Shown piece by piece: positions 1 to 5,092 of a DNA stretch of 5,092 nucleotides. Under the pieces are notes generated by a model. The model ran no database searches and was not told where the DNA came from. It saw nothing but the letters and a program-made list of their open reading frames with translations. Within the stretch, counting starts at the first letter, position 1. Each line of letters starts with the position of its first letter. The stretch is from Akkermansiaceae bacterium UBA985. GTDB lineage: Bacteria; Verrucomicrobiota; Verrucomicrobiia; Verrucomicrobiales; Akkermansiaceae. The position numbers and the translations under genes are program-made. The stretch lies in NCBI GenBank assembly GCA_002292185.1, contig DBBL01000102.1:1-5092 (forward strand). The letters are read 5' to 3'.

Positions 1-550
1 CCTCAGCGGTGAAAGCGGGGTCTTCCATGATGTCATAGCCGGTGACATGCATGCCCATGCCGTGGTGAAGCTTGGCGCTGAGTGCGCGGCCGATGCGACC
101 GCATCCAAGGATCGAGATTTTTCTGCCGCTGACTTCGATGCCGGTTGCGGGTTTCCAATCACCGGCTGTGGTAGTGGTGTGGGCGTGATGCACTTGGCGA
201 GCAAGGGCTCCGATCATCCAGACGGCGTGCTCGGCCACGGCATTGTCTAAAACACCTGGGGTGTTGGCCACCCAGATGCCGTTAGCCGATGCCAGCTCTT
301 TGTCTACGCTGTCATGCCCAACGCCAAAGCGGGCAATGACGCCACCGCTGGGCAGGGCATCATAGAGTTCACCTGTGTAGGGGAGAATATCGGCAATAAA
401 GGCACGCACGCCTTGTTTGCTGATGGCGGCCGCTAAACTTTCCTCATCCTCTGCTATCGGCGTAAATTGAAAATGAGACTCGGCGCTGATGCGCTCAAAG
501 CACGATCGTGCCTTGGCGTAAGAAATCTCCGAAACAAAAACAGTTTCCAT
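1..550 (-). CDS. D-isomer-specific 2-hydroxyacid dehydrogenase, N-terminal part (partial at left edge)
   Basis: The gene reads leftward from an ATG at 550-548 (METVFVSEIS...) and stays open for 183 codons to the window edge. Residues 1 to about 100 form the N-terminal half of the substrate-binding domain, including RFGVGHDSVD (74-83), the family's usual R-x-GVG-x-D block. The stretch VANTPGVLDNAVAEHAV (94-110) is the conserved segment leading into the NAD domain. The Rossmann fingerprint GCGRIGR (149-155) follows, with Asp173 at the end of the second strand, suggesting NAD rather than NADP. The family interconverts 2-hydroxy and 2-keto acids; members include phosphoglycerate dehydrogenase and hydroxypyruvate/glyoxylate reductase. 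The catalytic Arg, Glu and His lie in the missing part, so the substrate cannot be named. No signal peptide is seen, so it is probably cytoplasmic. The gene is divergent from the XylR-like regulator at 667, which may control it. The upstream TTTTAGGC gives only a weak Shine-Dalgarno match. Family assignment is firm; the exact enzyme is unknown. Confidence 0.93.
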   Translation of the reverse strand, partial: METVFVSEISYAKARSCFERISAESHFQFTPIAEDEESLAAAISKQGVRAFIADILPYTGELYDALPSGGVIARFGVGHDSVDKELASANGIWVANTPGVLDNAVAEHAVWMIGALARQVHHAHTTTTAGDWKPATGIEVSGRKISILGCGRIGRALSAKLHHGMGMHVTGYDIMEDPAFTAE

Positions 551-597
551 GCCTAAAATATGTTCGTGATGGGCTTAAAAAGCAATGCGTGGATGCG

Positions 598-612
598 GAT
601 AAATAATTTATC
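598..612. promoter_or_regulatory. Perfect 15-bp palindrome, candidate operator between divergent genes
   Basis: GATAAAT-A-ATTTATC is a perfect inverted repeat with 7-bp arms and a one-base centre. It lies almost midway between the dehydrogenase start (550) and the regulator start (667). Two copies of ATGCG (585-589 and 593-597) flank it on the left and TTTGCG (614-619) lies on the right. The position suits a shared operator or overlapping promoters, but AraC-type domains usually bind direct rather than inverted repeats. The AT-rich arms could also occur by chance. The palindrome is seen directly; its role is inferred. Confidence 0.4.
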
Positions 613-614
613 AT
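609..614 (+). promoter_or_regulatory. Possible -10 element for the XylR-like regulator
   Basis: TATCAT differs from the sigma-70 consensus TATAAT at one position and overlaps the right arm of the palindrome. No good -35 hexamer is found 16-18 bases upstream. If it is real, transcription would begin near 620. That would give the ATG at 667 a leader of about 45 bases and leave almost none for the GTG at 628. A protein bound at the palindrome would then cover the promoter. Weak evidence. Confidence 0.22.
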
Positions 615-666
615 TTGCGACAGTAGGGTGATCTGCCTTAGGGTGTCCTCACGCAAGCTGCTGACC

Positions 667-1809
667 ATGACAAAGGACAAACCAACCATTATGCTTCTGG
701 CCATTCGCCAGGGTTATTTTTCCCGTGAGTTTCTCAGAGGTGTAATGGCAGCCCTTTCTGATAGGGTTGGCATTGATTTATGGGTAGCTCCACCGATTCA
801 CGATGGCCAGCATTTGGAGGCCTGCTTGGCGAGCCAGAACGTCGTTGGGGTAATGACTCGCGGTGTTTCTGGCGATCTGATCAGTATACTTGAAAATCGC
901 GACATCCCGGTGGTTTCGATGCGGGGGCCGGAAGATGGGGATGATCTTGCAGTAAACGGGCCACGCGTTGATGACAAAACCATCGGTGTAATTGCTGGTG
1001 GTGAGTTTGTCCGGTTGAATCTTCGTGAGTGGGGATTTGTACATTGGCAGGGGGTCTCCTGGTCCGAAGCGCGGAAGCAATCCTTGGAGGCCTTTGCTGC
1101 GACACTTGGGGTGAAGGTCAAAACCCTCTCACTCTCTGGCGATAAACGTCATGACTGGTCTGGGGTGTTGGAGATCTCTGAATGGCTTTCTGGATTAGCG
1201 AAGCCATGCGGAATCCTGGGATGTAACGACGAGGCTGGAGTAGGCGTGTTGCAGGCCTGTAAGCTTTCTGGTTTGAGTGTGCCTGATGAAGTGGCTGTGG
1301 TTGGTGTCGATAACGATCGTTTACTCTGTGAATCCAGCTCACCTTCGCTGAGCAGTATTGATCTCCATGCGGCCGATATTGGACGAGCAGCCGCCCATCA
1401 ATTATTGAGGCTTTTAGGGGAGAAGGCAGGCGAGCAATCACAACACGTTGCTCCAGCGATCATGGTAATACGCGAATCCAGCCATGAGGTGGATCGCTAC
1501 CTGCTCGTCTACCAGGCAGCAATCAACTATATTACCAGCCGTGCTCTGGCAGGGGTGAGTGTAGCCAGTGTGGCGGATGCCTGCGGGATTTCCAAGCGGG
1601 GGCTAGAGCGTGCTTTTGCCAAGCATGCCAAGGGCAGTCCTGCCGAGATTATCCGTGAGCAGAGGGTGGCGGGTATCCTGGGCTTGCTTGGTAACCAATC
1701 ACTGGGGCTTGCCAACATTGCTCAGCAATCAGGGTTTTCCGATGCATCAAGCCTGTCTAATTTCATCAAGCGTGCAACCGGTAAGACGCCAGGGGCGTTT
1801 CGTGCTTAG
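667..1809 (+). CDS. XylR-like transcriptional regulator (LacI-type sugar-binding domain fused to AraC-type HTH)
   Basis: This 380-residue protein is close in length to E. coli XylR (392) and has the same order of domains. Residues 5 to about 265 form a periplasmic-binding-protein-like sensor without the usual LacI N-terminal HTH. Typical marks are VSWSEARKQSLEAF (130-143), GILGCNDEAG (182-191) and VAVVGVDND (209-217). Residues 283-380 are an AraC/XylS DNA-binding domain with two HTH units: VASVADACGISKRGLERAF (299-317), and a second (348-375) containing FSDASSLSNFIKRATGKTP. Relatives bind a sugar or sugar-like ligand and activate or repress adjacent catabolic genes. The likely target here is the divergent dehydrogenase. 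I chose the ATG at 667 because MTKDKPTIMLLAIRQGYFSR begins just before the first sensor strand, as in relatives. An in-frame GTG at 628 would add 13 poorly matching residues. No strong Shine-Dalgarno precedes either start. The ligand is not predictable; xylose is only one option, so no symbol is given. Confidence 0.93.
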   Translation: MTKDKPTIMLLAIRQGYFSREFLRGVMAALSDRVGIDLWVAPPIHDGQHLEACLASQNVVGVMTRGVSGDLISILENRDIPVVSMRGPEDGDDLAVNGPRVDDKTIGVIAGGEFVRLNLREWGFVHWQGVSWSEARKQSLEAFAATLGVKVKTLSLSGDKRHDWSGVLEISEWLSGLAKPCGILGCNDEAGVGVLQACKLSGLSVPDEVAVVGVDNDRLLCESSSPSLSSIDLHAADIGRAAAHQLLRLLGEKAGEQSQHVAPAIMVIRESSHEVDRYLLVYQAAINYITSRALAGVSVASVADACGISKRGLERAFAKHAKGSPAEIIREQRVAGILGLLGNQSLGLANIAQQSGFSDASSLSNFIKRATGKTPGAFRA

Positions 1810-2207
1810 GCGGTCTTGAGCTCATTCTTTGGCTTAAAGGGAGCCTCGAGCGTCTCAATGAGTGGGAAGATTTCAGAGAAGTCCTCAAGGGTATCGGAAT
1901 CCTGTTTGCCAAATACACCTTCTTCGATGAGCTGAAAAACCATGGCTCCAATATCGCTGCATGATTTGATACCCCATTCTGTCATCATGGTGCTGGCCAT
2001 AGGTCCAAACTCCTGAATAGCCAGATCACGGAATCCGATGAGTAGCTCACTGGCGGCAACGTGGCGGTGCTTGCCGTCGTTGCTTTCCATGACGCGCCTG
2101 ACGGTGAAGTCGAGGGTGTCCTTGAGGAAGTAATAAGCGCCAGAGTCGTAGCTTTGATGCTCAGAGCTAATCGCTTCTACAGCATCCGTGAACTGAGTAG
2201 GTTGCAT
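1806..2207 (-). CDS. Minf_1886-like conserved protein of unknown function
   Basis: This 133-residue protein starts at an ATG at 2207-2205. I recognise it as resembling the Minf_1886 family, a small conserved protein seen in Verrucomicrobiota and Planctomycetes with no known function. Recognisable family-like blocks are FTDAVEAI (6-13), AYYFLKDTLDFTVRRV (24-39), HRHVAASELLIGFRDLAIQE (47-66), FGPMASTMMTEWGIKSCSDI (67-86) and GAMVFQLIEEGVFGKQDSD (87-105). Predicted structure is mostly helical and acidic. There is no signal peptide, membrane segment or Cys-based metal site, so it is probably cytoplasmic. The length fits a complete single-domain protein. It lies 76 bp downstream of the heme-protein gene on the same strand and may be co-transcribed with it. 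Its TAA overlaps the stop of the convergent regulator by 4 bases. A weak GAAG lies about 14 bases upstream of the start. The gene call is firm; no function is offered. Confidence 0.88.
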   Translation of the reverse strand: MQPTQFTDAVEAISSEHQSYDSGAYYFLKDTLDFTVRRVMESNDGKHRHVAASELLIGFRDLAIQEFGPMASTMMTEWGIKSCSDIGAMVFQLIEEGVFGKQDSDTLEDFSEIFPLIETLEAPFKPKNELKTA

Positions 2208-2283
2208 GCTAGTTATGCTTCACTATGTCCGTTTCGATGTCAAGTTTGCCGTCTGAATCGATCACGTTTGCTATATCGTTAGC
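2208..2283 (-). other. Short gap with an 18-codon reading frame abutting the Minf_1886-like start
   Basis: Reading leftward, the frame of the heme-protein gene stays open for 24 codons after its TAA at 2286-2284 and closes with TAG at 2211-2209. This is one base before the ATG of the Minf_1886-like gene (TAG-C-ATG). A GTG at 2265-2263 could start VIDSDGKLDIETDIVKHN. The stretch may be a leader peptide coupled to the next gene, a readthrough tail, or simply untranslated spacer. No Shine-Dalgarno sequence precedes the GTG, and I see no hairpin-plus-T-run terminator. A coding role is unproven. Confidence 0.2.
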
Positions 2284-4839
2284 TTATTTTAATGAATGCA
2301 GATAGCTGACCATATCGACAAACTGTTGAAGCGAAAGCTCGTTGGCAAGTCCCGGTCCCATGATGCTGGAGGTTTGTTTCTCAATGCTTTTGACGTCTGC
2401 TGCGTTGAGCTTGGCTGAGATGCCTGCAATGTTGTTAACAACCACTTCATTGTCATTCTTGGAGATCAGCGTTCCCATGTGGGGGGTGCCGTCATTCATG
2501 GTGACGGTGACCCAGGAGTCTGCGATGGTGGCGGCAGGTTTGATGATCGCCTCGGCGATCTGCTCCTTGCTGAGTAGTGAGCCAATGTGGTTGAAATCGG
2601 GGCCTTTGACGGGGTCGCTGGGGTTGATATTGTGGCAGGCGGCACAGGCAAGGCTGGCGAGGGCTTTTTTACCTGCCTTGGGGTTGCCTTTCATTTTGTC
2701 GAGCGCGATCATGACGTCTTCAATGGCTGTTTTGCCGACTTGGCCTTTATTGCTTTTCTTTGCCGTTTTTGCTGGTGGGGCTTTGCCAATACCACTGAGG
2801 TTCATGCGGTGTTTGTCAGCGTTTGAGGCAAGAAATGCTTTTTGCGCAGCATCCGCCTTGTTCCAATGGGCGCGGTAGACTTCCTCAATTTTGTCAGACT
2901 CAGACCACTTGATTGCCTTGTAGTATGGGCCATGGGTGTCTGGTCGGGTGAACCACCACCAGGAGCCGTCATAGGGTTCTTCTTTATGGTAAAGACGTGC
3001 GAGAGCGGTGAGGATTTTGTTCTGTAGATTCTTATCGTTGGAATTGTTCAGCTTGCTGATTAGCCCATCCACAGCTTTGGGATCGTGCATCAGGCGCAGC
3101 GCCCAGAGGGCTCCGTCCTGGCTGGGTGAATCAATGGCAGCTAGGCAGGCCTCGGTGGCATTGAGGGAGACGAGGGATTGCACGGCAAGGTGAGGTATTA
3201 CCACAGCGGAGTGTGGGGTGGCGTGCGGTCCGCCCTGGTGGCCTTTTTGAGTAGAGGCTTTCATCGGGGCTGGAGGGATGGCGACGCTGAGCAGAGCCTT
3301 GGCAGTGTCTGCTCTGCCAATTCTACCAAGCCCGATGGCGGCTACGGCTTGCACCCGTGGGTTTTTGTCCTGCAAGCCGGCGAGGAAGGGTTCGATGGGG
3401 GTCTTGTTGCTCAGGGGCTTGCGGTCTGCCAGGGCGCGGAGTGCAAACTCACGAACCTTAGTATCGTTGGTCAAGCTGGCTAAGCCGGTGTTGGCTTTTT
3501 CCCCAAGGAGCTGGGCGTAGGTGAAGATGGCGGCAACGCGTGACTCGATGCTGGCGGAGGAGTCGGCGGCAATGGCAAGTACTGCGGTAGCGGTGTCGAG
3601 CTTGCGGTTAAGGATTTCCTGCTGGGTATGCAGGCGAACGGTGGCGCTGTCAGATCTTAGCAAGGAGATTAAGGCGTCGTCGGCCAGTTCTTTAAACTTG
3701 GGGGCAGCCGTGTATTTCCAATCTTTGGGAACGATTCTCTCAATATGGCCTTCCTTGGCACTGCCTTTGAAGCCTGCTCCTGCCCAGGCGGCTGTGTAGA
3801 GACGGCCCGAGGCGTCGACATCGATGTCAGTAAAGCGGTTGGTGGTGAGGTAGTCCTCCTGTTTCTGGGTGAAGGTGGCACCGTCAGGCGTAACGCGGTG
3901 GATGAGGACCTTGCTGAGTCCCCAGTCACCCATCAGGGGCACGTTGTTGTATTTTTCTGGCCAGCCGGGTTCTTGGAAGAACATGGATCCGGTGCCGGAG
4001 CCACCGCCGACGTCAACGAGCGCGGGGATGATTTCATCCGTGAAGTTTTTGAACAGCATGGGGTAGCCATATTTTGCTGTCTGAATGTTGTGAATGAAGC
4101 GGACATTCCAGCCGCCGCCGTCGTTGGTATTGCCGCGGGTGTAGATGTTCATCAGCGGGTCAATGGCGACATCGTAAATGTTGCGCAGGCCGTGGGTGTA
4201 GATCTCGAGCTCGGAGCCGTCCGGGCGAACGCGCACAATACCGCCACCGAGCATCGTGAGCACGGTGCCGTCTGTGCCTTTTGCCTCGTGCATGCCGTAG
4301 TCGCCCACAGCGATGTAGATCCAGCCGTCAATGGCCATACGCATGCCATTGGTGGTGTGATCTGCACCACGGCTTTGGTTGTGCGTCTTGCAGCTGATGT
4401 CGGAAACAAGTATCTTGGGCGGGCCATCAGCTTTGCCGTCCTTGTTTTTGTCTTCAAGGACACCGAGGTGCATGGCGCCGAAGGTTTTTTCGTCCTTCCA
4501 GATAGTGTAGATGACGTAGACTTTGTCTCCCACGGCAATCAGGCCACGCGGGTTGTCGAGGGTGGCAAAAATAGTGTGCTCGTCGGCAACGCCATCGTTA
4601 TCAGTATCACGGAGCCGCACAATTTTTCCTTTGCCCGGGCCTTTGCCGAGCGAGCCGCACATATCCACTCCGACAAAGATGTCACCATTTGGGTGGGCGC
4701 TGAGGCATGCTGGAGAGGGTGTGAGCCCGGGGCTGGTGAAGGTGGTTTGGCTTAGCTCAGGGGGGAGAGCTGAAAGACTGGAGACGGATAAGCATGCGCT
4801 GGTAATAGCACCAAGGATGATAGAGTTAGGCTTGTTCAT
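2284..4839 (-). CDS. Secreted PVC-type heme protein: beta-propeller dehydrogenase-like domain, HEAT repeats, C-terminal CxxCH cytochrome domain
   Basis: This 851-residue protein starts at an ATG at 4839-4837. Residues 1-24 look like an export signal (MNKPNSIILGAITSACLSVS then SLSA), with probable cleavage before LPPEL. A lipoprotein reading at Cys6/Cys16 is weak. Residues 30 to about 375 form a beta-propeller like the putative membrane-bound dehydrogenase domain of Pirellula/Verrucomicrobium proteins, distantly related to soluble glucose/sorbosone dehydrogenases. Marks are GADHTTNGMRMAIDGWIYIA (158-177) and HGLRNIYDVAIDP (216-228). Asp-rich loops DTDNDGVADE (78-87) and DKNKDGKAD (130-138) resemble calcium sites. 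Residues 380-615 are HEAT-like helical repeats, including ALISLLRSDSATVR (389-402) and KNPRVQAVAAIGLGRIG (492-508). A Lys-rich linker (about 684-727) leads to the heme domain: CAACH at 732-736 binds heme c covalently, and Met827 in SSIMGPGL is a candidate distal ligand. The protein probably acts in the periplasm, oxidising a carbohydrate-like substrate and passing electrons on. Substrate and cofactor are not evident. All domains look intact. Confidence 0.94.
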   Translation of the reverse strand: MNKPNSIILGAITSACLSVSSLSALPPELSQTTFTSPGLTPSPACLSAHPNGDIFVGVDMCGSLGKGPGKGKIVRLRDTDNDGVADEHTIFATLDNPRGLIAVGDKVYVIYTIWKDEKTFGAMHLGVLEDKNKDGKADGPPKILVSDISCKTHNQSRGADHTTNGMRMAIDGWIYIAVGDYGMHEAKGTDGTVLTMLGGGIVRVRPDGSELEIYTHGLRNIYDVAIDPLMNIYTRGNTNDGGGWNVRFIHNIQTAKYGYPMLFKNFTDEIIPALVDVGGGSGTGSMFFQEPGWPEKYNNVPLMGDWGLSKVLIHRVTPDGATFTQKQEDYLTTNRFTDIDVDASGRLYTAAWAGAGFKGSAKEGHIERIVPKDWKYTAAPKFKELADDALISLLRSDSATVRLHTQQEILNRKLDTATAVLAIAADSSASIESRVAAIFTYAQLLGEKANTGLASLTNDTKVREFALRALADRKPLSNKTPIEPFLAGLQDKNPRVQAVAAIGLGRIGRADTAKALLSVAIPPAPMKASTQKGHQGGPHATPHSAVVIPHLAVQSLVSLNATEACLAAIDSPSQDGALWALRLMHDPKAVDGLISKLNNSNDKNLQNKILTALARLYHKEEPYDGSWWWFTRPDTHGPYYKAIKWSESDKIEEVYRAHWNKADAAQKAFLASNADKHRMNLSGIGKAPPAKTAKKSNKGQVGKTAIEDVMIALDKMKGNPKAGKKALASLACAACHNINPSDPVKGPDFNHIGSLLSKEQIAEAIIKPAATIADSWVTVTMNDGTPHMGTLISKNDNEVVVNNIAGISAKLNAADVKSIEKQTSSIMGPGLANELSLQQFVDMVSYLHSLK

Positions 4840-4884
4840 GTCAGGTAGTGGTAAAATAAAATACGTAGTAATTAGTAATCTTTT
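4840..4884 (-). other. Intergenic region upstream of the heme-protein gene
   Basis: This AT-rich 45-bp gap lies between the moaE stop and the heme-protein start. TTGAAA (4888-4883, overlapping the moaE stop) and TATTTT (4863-4858) resemble -35 and -10 boxes, but the 19-base spacing is long and TATTTT matches only 4 of 6 bases. No Shine-Dalgarno is visible before the ATG at 4839, where the last bases are CCTGAC. No terminator hairpin follows moaE. Either read-through from moaE or a weak local promoter is possible. Confidence 0.25.
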
Positions 4885-5092
4885 TCAATGATTGTGATGA
4901 AGGGCGTGGTCGGAGCAGGCGTGGCATTTGACCCAGCTAGCGCTGCCGTCCGTGTAGTGTTCTTTTTTCCAGATGGGGACGGTTGATTTAATGGAGTCGA
5001 TGATGTCACGGCAGGCTGCGAAGGCGGCATCGCGATGGGCAGCGGAGACAACAACACAGATGGCTATGTCGCCAAGCTGTAGGTGACCAGTG
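4885..5092 (-). CDS. moaE: Molybdopterin synthase catalytic (large) subunit MoaE, C-terminal part (partial at right edge)
   Basis: Reading leftward from the edge, an open frame of 68 codons ends at TGA (4887-4885). It gives the C-terminal half of MoaE, which with MoaD inserts two sulfurs into precursor Z (cPMP) to make molybdopterin in the cytoplasm. Numbering from the first complete codon, the diagnostic blocks are GHLQLGDIAICVVVSAAHRD (2-21), AAFAACRDIIDSIKSTVPIW (22-41) and KKEHYTDGSASWV (42-54). SAHR-type residues (here SAAHR) and two lysines seven residues apart (Lys35 and Lys42) match the conserved active-site pattern, as in YLKTRAPFWKRE of the E. coli enzyme. The N-terminal half is outside the window. 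The protein ends in an unusual Cys/His tail, KCHACSDHALHHNH, in place of the charged tail of E. coli MoaE. The heme-protein gene follows 45 bp downstream on the same strand. No other molybdenum cofactor gene is visible. Confidence 0.92.
   Translation of the reverse strand, partial: TGHLQLGDIAICVVVSAAHRDAAFAACRDIIDSIKSTVPIWKKEHYTDGSASWVKCHACSDHALHHNH

Noticed and set aside
47..250. A 67-codon plus-strand open frame near the left edge.
   Set aside because: It is antisense to the Rossmann domain of the 2-hydroxyacid dehydrogenase, which explains the region fully.
628..666. GTG start at 628, which would extend the regulator by 13 residues.
   Set aside because: The added residues do not resemble the family N-terminus, no Shine-Dalgarno is placed correctly, and the ATG at 667 starts just before the first strand of the sensor domain. 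It cannot be fully excluded.
2342..2878. A 178-codon plus-strand open frame rich in hydrophobic residues that looks like a membrane protein.
   Set aside because: It is antisense to the cytochrome domain and linker of the heme protein; the hydrophobicity is the complement of Lys/Asn/Glu-rich coding. No independent start signal or family match.
3229..3287. His/Gly/Pro-rich segment of the heme protein (KGHQGGPHATPHSAVVIPH, residues 532-550) as a possible extra metal site.
   Set aside because: HAT-P-x-x-A-x-x-x-PHLAV is, from memory, a usual feature of the HEAT region in this family, so it is not specific to this protein and does not by itself show metal binding.
3745..4755. A 336-codon open frame on the plus strand antisense to the heme-protein gene.
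   Set aside because: It lies wholly within the well-supported propeller coding region on the other strand, and its translation shows no recognisable domain. It is a shadow caused by codon bias on the coding strand.
4872..5057. A 61-codon minus-strand open frame overlapping the right end.
   Set aside because: The neighbouring frame carries unmistakable MoaE motifs through the same bases, so this frame is a shadow.

Overview
The window looks like chromosome from a member of the PVC superphylum, most probably Verrucomicrobiota. Three protein types point there: a large secreted 'Pirellula/Verrucomicrobium-type' heme protein (beta-propeller, HEAT repeats and a C-terminal CxxCH domain), a small protein resembling the Minf_1886 family of conserved unknowns, and a XylR-like regulator that joins a LacI-type sensor to an AraC-type DNA-binding domain. 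Ribosome-binding sites are weak or absent, which fits that group. No RNA genes, insertion sequences, CRISPR arrays or phage genes were seen, and no gap without a gene exceeds about 120 bases.

Layout. (1) Positions 1-550, minus strand: the N-terminal 183 residues of a D-isomer-specific 2-hydroxyacid dehydrogenase that runs off the left edge. (2) 551-666: a divergent intergenic region with a perfect 15-bp palindrome near its centre. (3) 667-1809, plus strand: the XylR-like regulator, transcribed divergently from the dehydrogenase. (4) 1806-2207, minus strand: the Minf_1886-like protein, whose stop codon overlaps the regulator's stop by 4 bases. (5) 2208-2283: a short gap containing an 18-codon reading frame that ends one base before the next start. 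(6) 2284-4839, minus strand: the 851-residue heme protein with an export signal. (7) 4885-5092, minus strand: the C-terminal 68 residues of the molybdopterin synthase large subunit MoaE, cut by the right edge.

Functional reading. The left half looks like a small regulator-plus-enzyme module. A sugar-type ligand sensor sits back to back with a dehydrogenase, and the shared palindrome is a candidate operator. The right half is three co-directional minus-strand genes (moaE, heme protein, Minf_1886-like) separated by 45 and 76 bp. They could be co-transcribed, but their products have no obvious common pathway. I see no clear new multi-gene system. The points most worth a second look are the Cys/His-rich MoaE tail, the central palindrome, the short reading frame before the Minf_1886-like gene, and the unknown function of that gene beside an exported heme protein.
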